From positions 1 to 64,000 of the forward strand of contig NZ_AVCS01000003.1 in assembly GCF_000498495.1 (NCBI RefSeq): a stretch of 64,000 bases of DNA, given 5' to 3'. The notes beneath the pieces were generated by a model that was not told where the DNA came from, did no database searches, and saw nothing but the letters and a program-made list of their open reading frames with translations. This document shows positions 8,871 to 16,784 of the stretch, one piece after another (the stretch's first letter is position 1; each line of letters starts with the position of its first letter). The stretch comes from Flavobacterium enshiense DK69. Lineage in GTDB: Bacteria; Bacteroidota; Bacteroidia; Flavobacteriales; Flavobacteriaceae. Made by a program: the position numbers and the translations under genes.

Positions 8871-9661
8871 AGTCTGAGGAATTCTTTGGATAAAATAAAA
8901 ATCGCCATTAACAGTACAAAGTAACCAAACCCTTTCTTAAGTTGAGCCTCATTTAAGAACTTATTAAGATAAATTCCGATAAAAATCCCAATAATAGATA
9001 AGGACGAGAAACTCAGTAAGAAAAGCCAGTCGATTTCCAGTGTCTGTATGTCGCCGGCAAACCCAATCAGCGAATTCAAGGCGATGATAAATAGGGAAGT
9101 GGCAATGGCTTTTCGCATTGGCAATTTAGCAAAAAACACCAATGAAGGAATGATCAAAAAACCACCACCGGCTCCAACGAAACCAATTAAAATCCCAATT
9201 CCAAAAGTCTGGGCAACAAAAAGGAGTTTGGATTCTTTTTTTTCGGTAGGTGTAAAATCGTCGATTTTCTTTTTCTTCAGCATTGATGCAGCTGCAAAAA
9301 GCATTATTACTGCAAATAGTATCATCAGAAATGCCTCTTTGCTCAGGCTGAATCCAAAGAGCGAAATAATAGTGTCAGGAAGTTTTGGGACTAAAATACG
9401 TCGGGTTAAGTAAACCGCCGTGAAAGAAGGGATTGCAAAAAGAAATCCTTTTTTGACATCCACAAAGCCTTTAAAAAAATTCTGAGTGGCACCAAAGGCT
9501 GAAGTTGTCCCTACTATAAATAAGGAATAAGCCGTTGCTGTAACTGGACTGAAGCTTAAAATATAAACCAGGATCGGAACTGTTAGTATGGAACCGCCAC
9601 CCCCTGTCAACCCAAGTATTAATCCAATAAGCAAGGCGCCAATATATCCCAGTATTTCCAT
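8867..9661 (-). CDS. TauE/SafE-family sulfite/organosulfonate exporter
   Basis: An inner-membrane anion exporter of the TauE/SafE family; in this setting sulfite, the product of persulfide oxidation, is the plausible substrate. The 264 residues form about eight membrane helices as two related halves, each opening with a glycine-rich signature: GLILGLTGGGGSILTVPILVY (start) and GFVGAGGGFLIIPSLVFF (about residue 160). A short polar loop DDFTPTEKKESK separates the halves. Its start codon shares one base with the stop of the upstream Crp/Fnr gene (TAATG), which implies translational coupling. The downstream persulfide dioxygenase gene completes the cluster and has an additional candidate promoter. 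Confidence 0.9.
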   Translation of the reverse strand: MEILGYIGALLIGLILGLTGGGGSILTVPILVYILSFSPVTATAYSLFIVGTTSAFGATQNFFKGFVDVKKGFLFAIPSFTAVYLTRRILVPKLPDTIISLFGFSLSKEAFLMILFAVIMLFAAASMLKKKKIDDFTPTEKKESKLLFVAQTFGIGILIGFVGAGGGFLIIPSLVFFAKLPMRKAIATSLFIIALNSLIGFAGDIQTLEIDWLFLLSFSSLSIIGIFIGIYLNKFLNEAQLKKGFGYFVLLMAIFILSKEFLRL

Positions 9662-10293
9662 TAAAATTGAAGTATTTCTATTTTATTGCGGTTTAGTTTT
9701 ATTTTTCCTTCCAGTTCAAGACTTTTTAACAAGCGAGAAACAACCACGCGCGATGTGTGCATGTCGGTTGCAATTTCCTGATGCGTGTTGGCAATTTCTG
9801 AAGTTCCTAAAACTTTGGCTTTATCTGTCAGGTATTTGTACAGGCGTTCGTCCATTTTCATAAATGCCAACGTGTCTATGGCTTCCAACATTTCCAGTAA
9901 ACGTGTATTGTAACTTTCAAGGACGAAATTGCGCCATGATTTGTATTTGACAAGCCATTCTTCCATTTTGTCAATCGGGATCATGATTAAATTGCCTTCG
10001 GTTTCGGAAATCGCCATTATTTTACTCTTAGTTTTACCTAAGCAGCAGGTTAATGTCATTGCGCAAGTGTCTCCGCGTTCTAGAAAATACAATAGTAATT
10101 CGTTTCCGTTTTCGTCTTCACGAAGAATTTTTATGGCGCCATTTAGAAGTATCGGCATGAATTTTATCTGTTCGCCAATTTCGATAAGAATTTCATCCTG
10201 ACGAAATTTTCGTTGGATGCCTACCGATGCAATTTCTTTTAGTAATTCATCTTCAAATAAATAGGAATAGGATTCTATTAATTGCTGATGCAT
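9661..10293 (-). CDS. Crp/Fnr-family transcription regulator of the sulfur cluster
   Basis: A 210-residue regulator with an N-terminal cyclic-nucleotide-binding-like beta-roll (about 15-130) and a C-terminal winged helix (about 145-210) whose recognition region is HQEIATDMHTSRVVVSRLLK. Cysteines at the roll, AMTLTCCLG, could sense redox or sulfur species as in FisR-independent or CstR-independent systems, but this is inference. It lacks an obvious N-terminal Fnr [4Fe-4S] cysteine cluster. First gene of the operon with tauE; a dyad AGTAAC-N4-GTTACT lies at about -41 of its predicted promoter and an equivalent one precedes the persulfide dioxygenase gene, suggesting autoactivation and control of the cluster. 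Confidence 0.88.
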   Translation of the reverse strand: MHQQLIESYSYLFEDELLKEIASVGIQRKFRQDEILIEIGEQIKFMPILLNGAIKILREDENGNELLLYFLERGDTCAMTLTCCLGKTKSKIMAISETEGNLIMIPIDKMEEWLVKYKSWRNFVLESYNTRLLEMLEAIDTLAFMKMDERLYKYLTDKAKVLGTSEIANTHQEIATDMHTSRVVVSRLLKSLELEGKIKLNRNKIEILQF

Positions 10294-10307
10294 GGCTTGT
10301 TTTTTTG

Positions 10308-10315
10308 CAAATGTA
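10308..10315 (-). promoter_or_regulatory. Predicted -7 element of the Crp/Fnr gene
   Basis: Minus-strand TACATTTG matches TANNTTTG exactly, 15 nt upstream of the start codon. The dyad at 10337-10352 is centred 36.5 nt upstream of its G. Confidence 0.55.
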
Positions 10316-10336
10316 AGATTTTGAAAAACTTAAGTA

Positions 10337-10352
10337 AGTAACTTTTGTTACT
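10337..10352 (-). promoter_or_regulatory. Candidate autoregulatory Crp/Fnr operator
   Basis: AGTAACTTTTGTTACT is a perfect dyad (AGTAA-N6-TTACT), the geometry of CRP/FNR sites, placed near -41.5 of the predicted start of the crp/fnr gene. Confidence 0.55.
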
Positions 10353-10454
10353 AATCTGGCGATATTTCACAAATAACCCTTAAGGCGTTGTTAAATTGTT
10401 GGTTTGTGTTACATTTTTAATGATAAAAATCAGTTTATGTAATTTTAAAAAACA

Positions 10455-10462
10455 TATATTTG
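10455..10462 (+). promoter_or_regulatory. Predicted -7 element of the glutamate dehydrogenase gene
   Basis: TATATTTG is an exact TANNTTTG match 63 nt upstream of the chosen ATG. No clear -33 TTG was seen. Confidence 0.45.
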
Positions 10463-10525
10463 CTTGCTTTTTTACAGAGCAAGGAATAAACAAACGAAAA
10501 ACTTAAGTTGAAAATCATAAAAATT

Positions 10526-11800
10526 ATGGCAACAACAGCAAAGCCCCAGCCGAGCATGTATGAAAACGTTAAGATACAGTTTGAAAAAGCTGCTAACGTT
10601 ATGGGATTGGATGATACTGTTAAGAAAATCCTTTCCTCTACAAACAATGAAATTATAGTTAACTTTCCTGTGAAAATGGATAACGGAACCGTAGAAGTAT
10701 TTACGGGATACCGAGTTCAGCATAACAATGTATTAGGTCCTTACAAAGGAGGATTGCGTTACCACCCAACAGTTGATATCGATGCTGCAAGAGCATTAGC
10801 GACTTGGATGACTTGGAAAACATCTTTAGCAGGACTTCCTTATGGAGGTGGTAAAGGTGGAATCCAATTGGATCCTAAAAAATATTCTCAGGGTGAATTA
10901 GAGCGTATTACTCGTCGTTTTACTTATGCATTAGGTGACAATATTGGTCCTGAGCATGATATTCCGGCACCGGACGTGAACACTAACGCACAAATGATGG
11001 CTTGGATTGCAGATACTTACATGTCTACAAAATCTCCGGCTGAGCGTTCTAAAAACCAACACGTTGTTACTGGAAAACCAGTAGGATCAGGAGGTTTGGA
11101 AGGACGTGACCGTGCAACAGGATTTGGAGTAGTGGTTACTTTGGAATCATGGGCAAAATTAAGAAACACTTCTTTGGAAGGAAAAACATATATCGTTCAG
11201 GGATTTGGTAACGTAGGATACTGGGCAGCACATTTCATGAACAAAAACGGAGCAATTCTTGTTGGAGTTCAGGATGCTACAGGAACTATCTATAATCCTG
11301 AAGGAATTGATCCAGAAGCATTATTGCGTTTCCAGGCGGATAACGGAACTATTTCAGGTTTCAAAAATACACAGGACTATAACTCAGCTGAATTCTTCGG
11401 AATCGAATGTGATATCATCATTCCTGCTGCTTTGGGTAACCAGATTACAGCTGATAACGCAGAATCTGTAAAAGCAAAAGTAATCGCTGAAGGAGCTAAC
11501 GGACCTACAGATACAGAAGGAGAAGAGATTTTATTAGCAAAAGGAGTTGAGATCATCCCTGATATATTATGTAATTCAGGAGGTGTAATCGGTTCTTACT
11601 TTGAGTGGTTACAAAACCGTAACGGAGAAATCTGGACTATGGACGATGTGATCATCAAATTAAGAAGAAAAATGGAAGACGCATTCAACCGTGTTGTTAT
11701 TACTGGTGGTCAGTACAAAACAGACTGGAGAACAGCAGCTTACATTCAAGCATTAGTGCGAATTGAAATGGCATACAAACAAAGAGGTATCTTCCCATAA
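10526..11800 (+). CDS. gdhA: Glutamate dehydrogenase (Glu/Leu/Phe/Val family)
   Basis: Interconverts glutamate with 2-oxoglutarate and ammonia; a cytoplasmic hexamer in this family. The 424-residue length matches the RocG/GudB-type hexameric enzymes. The start at ATG 10526 (MATTAKPQPSMYENV) is taken over a TTG 18 nt upstream because it gives the usual N-terminus. The catalytic lysine motif LPYGGGKGGI lies at about residues 104-113, the catalytic Asp region in PAPDVNTN follows (about 152), and the nucleotide-binding turn QGFGNVG is at about 225-231. Whether it uses NAD or NADP cannot be settled by eye. It is monocistronic with a strong terminator behind it; the preceding sulfur cluster is divergent. 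Confidence 0.95.
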   Translation: MATTAKPQPSMYENVKIQFEKAANVMGLDDTVKKILSSTNNEIIVNFPVKMDNGTVEVFTGYRVQHNNVLGPYKGGLRYHPTVDIDAARALATWMTWKTSLAGLPYGGGKGGIQLDPKKYSQGELERITRRFTYALGDNIGPEHDIPAPDVNTNAQMMAWIADTYMSTKSPAERSKNQHVVTGKPVGSGGLEGRDRATGFGVVVTLESWAKLRNTSLEGKTYIVQGFGNVGYWAAHFMNKNGAILVGVQDATGTIYNPEGIDPEALLRFQADNGTISGFKNTQDYNSAEFFGIECDIIIPAALGNQITADNAESVKAKVIAEGANGPTDTEGEEILLAKGVEIIPDILCNSGGVIGSYFEWLQNRNGEIWTMDDVIIKLRRKMEDAFNRVVITGGQYKTDWRTAAYIQALVRIEMAYKQRGIFP

Positions 11801-11820
11801 TGGATATCTTTTCCAAAATA

Positions 11821-11850
11821 AAAAAACCACTCATTTGAGTGGTTTTTTTA
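11821..11850 (+). terminator. Terminator of glutamate dehydrogenase
   Basis: AACCACTCA (11825-11833) and TGAGTGGTT (11836-11844) form a 9-bp stem with a 2-nt loop centre, flanked by an A run and a T run. It sits 25 nt after the stop codon. Confidence 0.9.
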
Positions 11851-11919
11851 TTCAATTAATTTATTAACTGCTGATTAGTTGAAGTTTTAAGCAGAAAAAA
11901 TGCTAAATCAACAGTATTT

Positions 11920-12294
11920 CTAAATCACGGTAAGAAATAGCAAGGCCCATCCGGTAACCAATAACAAGCCTCCCAAGGGAGTAACCGGACCAAGAAAGCG
12001 CCATTTGTTGCCAGTCATCGAAGTAAGACACAAACCATAAATGCTGAAAGAAAACAATAGTATTCCGGTAATAAAACACCAGCCAATACTTTCCTCCAAA
12101 GCAGAACTAAAAGTTAATAGTTGTGGAAGTATCAGCAATACTATAGTGTGATACATTTGGTATTTTACACCGGTTTCAAAGCTTTTCAATAAATCCTCAC
12201 TCATTCGCTTCTTTAAGGCGTGTGCGCCAAAAGCACCAAAAATAACGGCCAATCCTCCATACAAAGCTCCAAATGCCAGAACGGTTTCTTTCAT
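11920..12294 (-). CDS. DUF423 family inner-membrane protein
   Basis: A 124-residue membrane protein with four hydrophobic segments and the family pattern GAFGAHALKK near the N-terminus, KYQMYH in the middle and GPVTPLGGLLLVTGW near the end. These identify the DUF423 family (YgdD in enteric bacteria), whose biochemical role is not known. It is convergent with glutamate dehydrogenase and divergent from the 12.4 kb gene run. A -7 element TATCTTTG lies on the minus strand at 12309-12316. Confidence 0.88.
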   Translation of the reverse strand: MKETVLAFGALYGGLAVIFGAFGAHALKKRMSEDLLKSFETGVKYQMYHTIVLLILPQLLTFSSALEESIGWCFITGILLFSFSIYGLCLTSMTGNKWRFLGPVTPLGGLLLVTGWALLFLTVI

Positions 12295-12308
12295 AAAAAT
12301 GTTTTTTT

Positions 12309-12316
12309 CAAAGATA
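12309..12316 (-). promoter_or_regulatory. Predicted -7 element of the DUF423 gene
   Basis: Minus-strand TATCTTTG matches TANNTTTG exactly, 15 nt upstream of the start codon. Confidence 0.5.
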
Positions 12317-12403
12317 GAGATTTAGTTCTTTTGTTGTGATTGGTATATTTCGGCTTCTTTTAAGGGTAACTGTTATACTTTTTGCGGTTAAGTTTCAAAA
12401 TTT

Positions 12404-12411
12404 TATCTTTG
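12404..12411 (+). promoter_or_regulatory. Predicted -7 element, possibly giving a leaderless transcript
   Basis: TATCTTTG matches TANNTTTG exactly and ends only 5 nt before the ATG at 12417. Transcription would then begin at or next to the start codon. Confidence 0.5.
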
Positions 12412-12416
12412 CCGCC

Positions 12417-12977
12417 ATGCAGAAAACCTACAATAGAACCAATTTCCACAAACATACCTTTTGTATTTACAAAGAAGTTCCGGCTGAGGAAATCAACGGT
12501 TTAAAACTTGGTTACACAAGTAAATCGGGAAGTAGCTACTATTTCACCGAAAAAGGATTGTACCGTGTTTCAAATCATTGGGGGCGTGCTGCAAACTGCC
12601 GCTGGCGATTGTTGCCTCTGGCGGAAGGGACACCATTAAAGACTAAAATTGGTTATGCTGGTTGGAATGATTTTTATCCGAATAACGAACATGAAAACCT
12701 GTTTTATATTGAAGTGGATTTTGACACCAATGAAGTAAGTTTTCAGCACAAGGCCAACCCAAAGTACGATGGTAAAGCACAAGTCCGTAATGCAGCCGAA
12801 ACAGCTCGTGTAATCAGGCAAATTAACGAGGTAATTACCACTGAAAATTGGGCAAAATACCTTAAATTTGATAGTATAAATGACCTGCGGAAAGAAGTGA
12901 TAGAACGGTTGATTACTACTAACCAGACATTTCTTGAAATAAAACGCAAAATTGGAGAGTTGTATGGGACGACGTAA
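12417..12977 (+). CDS. Conserved hypothetical protein, paralogue A of the SNHWGR family
   Basis: A 186-residue soluble protein of unknown function. The ATG at 12417 (MQKTYNRTNF) is chosen; the frame stays open further upstream but that part contains the promoter. Its core GSSYYFTEKGLYRVSNHWGR and following ANCRWRLL are matched by the protein encoded at 13821-14384, as are the FCIYKEVP opening, the DFYPNN and FYIEVDF segments and the C-terminal basic helix. The two genes are therefore paralogues separated by three small genes. The next ORF starts inside its last codons. No catalytic signature is recognised; the Tyr/Trp/His-rich core could bind a ligand, but this is a guess. Confidence 0.75.
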   Translation: MQKTYNRTNFHKHTFCIYKEVPAEEINGLKLGYTSKSGSSYYFTEKGLYRVSNHWGRAANCRWRLLPLAEGTPLKTKIGYAGWNDFYPNNEHENLFYIEVDFDTNEVSFQHKANPKYDGKAQVRNAAETARVIRQINEVITTENWAKYLKFDSINDLRKEVIERLITTNQTFLEIKRKIGELYGTT

Positions 12978-13104
12978 CGAAACTAATCGTTTGGCACACA
13001 AAAAGAAAGTGGACCAAAAGAAAAACAGGGAAAAGGAAGCAGCACAACTTAGAAAAGAAAAACTCAAAGCTATTGTGCAGCAGTTTAATGATCAAAACAG
13101 TTAA
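12964..13104 (+). CDS. Small lysine-rich protein (46 aa)
   Basis: An ATG at 12964, overlapping the end of the previous gene by 14 nt, opens a 46-codon frame. The product is very basic and helical, with KKKVDQKKNREKEAAQLRKE and a polar end QQFNDQNS. It was found by reading the short gap between longer frames. The overlaps on both sides resemble a tightly packed operon and support a real gene, perhaps an RNA- or ribosome-associated peptide, though there is no direct evidence for that. Confidence 0.55.
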   Translation: MGRRNETNRLAHKKKVDQKKNREKEAAQLRKEKLKAIVQQFNDQNS

Positions 13105-13390
13105 AGCCAGTACAATGCAAATCAATTATACCATAATAAGAGCAACCATTCAACAAGCAATTGATTATTTGGTTGTTGACAAGGATACTAATGCCGCAAC
13201 TCTAAAATTAGTTGATGCAGATGAGATCATTACTGATTTGATAGACCATGCCGAAACTGATGAGGATATTATTGAGATAAGCCGATATCAGGTGTTGCTG
13301 AACCAATTGCACCAAAAGATAAATGAGGTGAAGAATATGAGATATGGAACGGACGAAAAAAATAGTGAAGAAGAAAATTACCTTTGTTAA
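13088..13390 (+). CDS. Hypothetical acidic helical protein
   Basis: A 100-residue protein if started at ATG 13088 (MIKTVKASTM), or 91 residues from ATG 13115 (MQINYTIIRA). The sequence is mainly helical and acidic, with repeated ID/DE residues such as LVDADEIITDLIDHAETDEDIIEISRY split over two helices, and no signal peptide or membrane segment. It overlaps the small lysine-rich ORF before it by 17 nt from the first start. The fold and role are not recognised. Position between two SNHWGR paralogues suggests it belongs to the same transcription unit. Confidence 0.6.
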   Translation: MIKTVKASTMQINYTIIRATIQQAIDYLVVDKDTNAATLKLVDADEIITDLIDHAETDEDIIEISRYQVLLNQLHQKINEVKNMRYGTDEKNSEEENYLC

Positions 13391-13434
13391 TTATGCCTCA
13401 TACTCATAAATCATAACTTTTAACTCAAAGTATT

Positions 13435-13821
13435 GTGCAAAACTGTTATTGCGGTTCTGGAAAACCATTTGAAAATTGTTGTCATCCTTATATTTTAGGA
13501 AAAGAAAAAGCCCCATCTGCCGAAGCACTGATGCGTTCGCGCTATTCGGCGTATTGCACCCAGCATGCGGATTATCTGGTGGCTACCACACATCGCTCTA
13601 CTCGTCGTTATCACAATAAAAAAGATATTTTGACCTGGTCAAAAGAAAACAATTGGATTAAGCTGGAAATCATTAATTCTTCTGAAAATACAGTTGAATT
13701 CAAAGCCTATTTCATGGATAATAGTTTGCAAAACCATATCCTTCACGAGAAATCCACATTCAAAAAGGAGGGTGATAGTTGGTTTTATGTGGATGGCATT
13801 TTCAACGAAGCTATTCGATAA
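13435..13821 (+). CDS. YchJ-family protein with SEC-C zinc motif
   Basis: A 128-residue protein starting at GTG 13435. The N-terminus carries the SEC-C zinc-binding motif CYCGSGKPFENCCH, followed by the YchJ/UPF0225 landmark ALMRSRYSAYC and a C-terminal NTF2-like alpha+beta part ending in YVDGIFNEAIR. SEC-C modules bind zinc and often attach to translation-related proteins; the function of YchJ itself is not established. The stop codon shares one base with the start of the next gene (TAATG), so the two are translationally coupled. Confidence 0.85.
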   Translation: MQNCYCGSGKPFENCCHPYILGKEKAPSAEALMRSRYSAYCTQHADYLVATTHRSTRRYHNKKDILTWSKENNWIKLEIINSSENTVEFKAYFMDNSLQNHILHEKSTFKKEGDSWFYVDGIFNEAIR

Positions 13822-14384
13822 TGAACTTAATACCTGCTTTTCAGCCTAAGAAAGAAGCTTTCAAAAACACCTTTTGCATTTTTAGGGAAGTTCCCCTATC
13901 GGAAATAGAACATCTGGAACAACGGTTCAAAAGTGAGTCAGGGAGTGCCTATTATTATACTGCTGAAGGGATGTACCGTCTTTCCAATCATTGGGGACGG
14001 CTGGCCAATAGTAAGTGGCGGTTATTGGCTATGGATTCGCCAATGTCATCTAAAATCAAATTGGGTTTTGCTAAATGGGAAGATTTCTATCCTGATAATG
14101 CTACTGAAAAGTTATACTACATCGAAGCCGATTTCGAAAACCAAACGGCAAACTACTATCACAAAAGCTGTTCGGATTACAACGGAACTACTCTTTTGCG
14201 AACCACATCCGGAACCCGGAAACGCTTAAAAAACATCCGTAATATCCTCACATTAACCCAATGGGCTACTCATTATGATCAGGATATTGAAGTGCTGCGA
14301 AAAAGAATTGTATCCGAATTAATCAGTACCGATAAAACCCTCGAAGTAATAAAAAGAGAGGTTATTGACAGTTTCCAAAGTTAA
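13821..14384 (+). CDS. Conserved hypothetical protein, paralogue B of the SNHWGR family
   Basis: A 187-residue protein beginning at the ATG that overlaps the YchJ stop codon. It shares with paralogue A (12417-12977) the opening FCIFREVPL, the core GSAYYYTAEGMYRLSNHWGR, the run ANSKWRLLAM, then FAKWEDFYPDN and LYYIEADF, and a terminal basic helix. Function unknown. The persistent co-location of both copies around YchJ suggests a duplicated component of one process. The last four bases overlap the convergent 2'-5' RNA ligase gene, an economical end-to-end arrangement. Confidence 0.75.
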   Translation: MNLIPAFQPKKEAFKNTFCIFREVPLSEIEHLEQRFKSESGSAYYYTAEGMYRLSNHWGRLANSKWRLLAMDSPMSSKIKLGFAKWEDFYPDNATEKLYYIEADFENQTANYYHKSCSDYNGTTLLRTTSGTRKRLKNIRNILTLTQWATHYDQDIEVLRKRIVSELISTDKTLEVIKREVIDSFQS

Positions 14385-14935
14385 AAAAGCGTTCCCTGTA
14401 CTTCCGTCGGATTACTGTGGAAAGGAAAAACATCCGAAACATAATACTGTTTTATGTTTTCATCGAATGTCCGCAAAACCACACTGCTGCAAAGGAAACT
14501 TTCGTTTATGGAAGTAAAATAGCTTTTGGCAATCCCCAGTTTTTCGCGAGACAATCTTCGGGCAATAGACATATGAGGATCGTTGCTTATGTGTAAATCC
14601 TTGATGACGAGAGTGTCGTTAATACGTTTCATTATTGGTTTTAACCGGTTTTTGGTATCTTCATCGGGATCGATAAAGAAAGCGCCGTTCGGATAAGAAC
14701 CAAAACCTGTGAAATGTACTTCAACCGGCTCAAAACCATCACACAGTCTGATCAATTGTTGTTTGACTTTTTCAATTACTGCGTCCGAAGCTTTGAATTC
14801 ATTAATAGTGATGTGTCCCATCGAATTCTTGCTGTTAAACCAGCCCACTTTTGCCGCAAGATCCTGCTTCATCGTTTTAACCAAAGCGATAACTTCTTCC
14901 GACGGAATTATTGCAACCGAGTAATGTCCTTCCAT
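14381..14935 (-). CDS. 2'-5' RNA ligase / cyclic phosphodiesterase family (2H) protein
   Basis: A 184-residue member of the 2H phosphoesterase superfamily with the two signature tetrads HITI (about residues 41-44) and HMSI (about 118-121). Family members hydrolyse cyclic phosphodiesters or ligate RNA with 2'-5' linkages; the in vivo substrate here is unknown. The protein has no signal peptide. It is convergent with the 12.4-14.4 kb run, sharing four bases, so it is not part of that operon. A -7 element TAATTTTG lies at 14955-14962 on the minus strand. Confidence 0.85.
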   Translation of the reverse strand: MEGHYSVAIIPSEEVIALVKTMKQDLAAKVGWFNSKNSMGHITINEFKASDAVIEKVKQQLIRLCDGFEPVEVHFTGFGSYPNGAFFIDPDEDTKNRLKPIMKRINDTLVIKDLHISNDPHMSIARRLSREKLGIAKSYFTSINESFLCSSVVLRTFDENIKQYYVSDVFPFHSNPTEVQGTLF

Positions 14936-14954
14936 AATTGGTTTGTATCTGTAT

Positions 14955-14962
14955 CAAAATTA
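14955..14962 (-). promoter_or_regulatory. Predicted -7 element of the 2H phosphoesterase gene
   Basis: Minus-strand TAATTTTG matches TANNTTTG exactly, 20 nt upstream of the start codon. The stretch from 14963 to 15060 beyond it is an unusually GA-rich tract. Confidence 0.5.
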
Positions 14963-15135
14963 ATAAAAAATAGAGAATAAGGGAAAAGGCATAAAGTATA
15001 TCCGAAAAAGGAAGAGGAAAGAAGCTAAAGGGGAGAGGAACAGGTTATTTATTGGGATTTCAATGGTTAGGAATAAGTGGTTAAAAAACTTTTTTATCAA
15101 TTAATTTATAAATTAACAGATTAACTATTTTTTCT

Positions 15136-15143
15136 TAAATTTG
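15136..15143 (+). promoter_or_regulatory. Predicted -7 element of the methyltransferase gene
   Basis: TAAATTTG matches TANNTTTG exactly, 16 nt upstream of the ATG. Confidence 0.55.
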
Positions 15144-15159
15144 AGAAAATCACTACCCT

Positions 15160-16764
15160 ATGACCGTAAAGCCAGAACAACGCAGTATCATTTTTAACCA
15201 TTTAGATGGCCTTGTAACCGCTCCGGTTGCTTATTCTTTGCATCATAAAAAAGTACTCGATGTATTACTGGAAGTCAAGACAATCAGTTTAAAAGAACTA
15301 ACCGATAAATTCAATGCTAATGAAGGTTATTTGAATGTAGCTTTGCGGACTTTAGCTTCACAGGGATTTTTGGATTACAGCGTTAACAATGCGACGGAAG
15401 AAATAATAGTCAGTACAAACGCGAACAGTGCGTTTGCTTTTTCGCTTTTTCCTTTGTACAAGGATGTGATTGACCTGCTTAAGAACTCGGATTTGTTTAC
15501 GAGCGTGCATATTGCTACGGCCTTTCTTCCGGAATTGCAAACGGTTTTCAATAAATACATAAACCATTTTGGTATTACTTTTTCATCTGATCCAAAAGAA
15601 AAAGCATTGCAGGAGCAGGTGCTAAATCACATTGAAGGTTATTTGGTCGGACCGATTATTGTCAGTTTGGGAATGACGGGCATGTTTCATAAGTACTTTA
15701 TGGAAACCTCTTTTCGCCCCGAAGAATTCCACAAAGAACCTGAAGTCTTCAAGATTATTCTCGATTTCTTTACCCACCTCGATTGGTTTACCGAAAAGAA
15801 AGGGTATTACCAGTTTACCGAAACCGGACTCTTTTTTGCTAAACGAGCAACGGCTTATGGGGTAACTGTTTCTTATTTGCCGATGTTTAGGGCTATGGAT
15901 GATTTGCTGTTTGGCAACCCATCAACCTTGCGTAATATTGGCGTTAATGAAGACGAACTCCACGTAAACCGTGAAATGAATGTATGGGGCAGTGGAGGAG
16001 CGCACGCCACCTATTTTAAAGTGGTAGATGATATCCTCATAGAGATTTTCAATAAACCGATTCAAGAGCAACCCAAAGGGATTTTGGACATGGGATGTGG
16101 AAACGGTGCTTTCCTACAGCATGTTTTTGATGTGATAGAACGTCAGACCCTGCGAGGAAAAATGTTAGAAGAATATCCTCTTTTTCTGGTGGGAGTAGAT
16201 TATAACCAGGCTGCGTTGAAAGTCTCCAGAGCCAACCTGATAAAAGCGGACATTTGGGCAAAAGTAATATGGGGTGATATCGGAAAACCCGATTTGTTAG
16301 CTCAGGATTTAAAAGAAAACTACAATATCGATTTAGGAGACTTATTGAACGTCCGTACTTTCTTAGACCATAATCGTATTTGGGAACTGCCGACACTTGT
16401 CACTCCGGATAGGGTTAGTACTTCAACCGGAGCTTTTGCACACAGGGGAAGACGCATCAGTAATAATGATGTTGAAGATAATTTGTTGGATCATTTCAAC
16501 AAGTGGGCGCCATTCGTACATAAATTTGGGCTGCTTATTATCGAACTGCATACCATACCACCGGAACTTACAGCTGCTAATCTCGGTAAAACTGCAGCTA
16601 CAGCTTATGATACCACCCACGGTTTTTCAGACCAATATATCGTAGAAATAGATGTCCTGCACAAAATCGCTGCCGAAGCCGGTTTGCAACCCGATCCGCA
16701 ATACTTCAAAAAATTCCCTAATACCGATTATGCTACGGTCAGTATTAATTTGTTGAAGGGGTAA
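15160..16764 (+). CDS. Large class I SAM-dependent methyltransferase-like protein
   Basis: A 534-residue cytoplasmic protein. Residues about 1-80 look like a winged-helix dimerisation domain of the O-methyltransferase type (LVTAPVAYSLHHKKVLDVLL ... LKELTDKFNANEGYLNVALR); a second helical module follows (about 145-230). The SAM-binding motif I, GILDMGCGNGAFLQHVF, sits at about residues 307-323, with GVDYNQAALKVSR as motif II. The length is nearly double that of simple methyltransferases, recalling modular natural-product enzymes, but no polyketide or peptide synthase genes are nearby. It is convergent with a saccharopine-dehydrogenase-like gene 20 nt away. Substrate unknown. Confidence 0.78.
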   Translation: MTVKPEQRSIIFNHLDGLVTAPVAYSLHHKKVLDVLLEVKTISLKELTDKFNANEGYLNVALRTLASQGFLDYSVNNATEEIIVSTNANSAFAFSLFPLYKDVIDLLKNSDLFTSVHIATAFLPELQTVFNKYINHFGITFSSDPKEKALQEQVLNHIEGYLVGPIIVSLGMTGMFHKYFMETSFRPEEFHKEPEVFKIILDFFTHLDWFTEKKGYYQFTETGLFFAKRATAYGVTVSYLPMFRAMDDLLFGNPSTLRNIGVNEDELHVNREMNVWGSGGAHATYFKVVDDILIEIFNKPIQEQPKGILDMGCGNGAFLQHVFDVIERQTLRGKMLEEYPLFLVGVDYNQAALKVSRANLIKADIWAKVIWGDIGKPDLLAQDLKENYNIDLGDLLNVRTFLDHNRIWELPTLVTPDRVSTSTGAFAHRGRRISNNDVEDNLLDHFNKWAPFVHKFGLLIIELHTIPPELTAANLGKTAATAYDTTHGFSDQYIVEIDVLHKIAAEAGLQPDPQYFKKFPNTDYATVSINLLKG

Positions 16765-16784
16765 TATTTAAGATGATTTAACTT

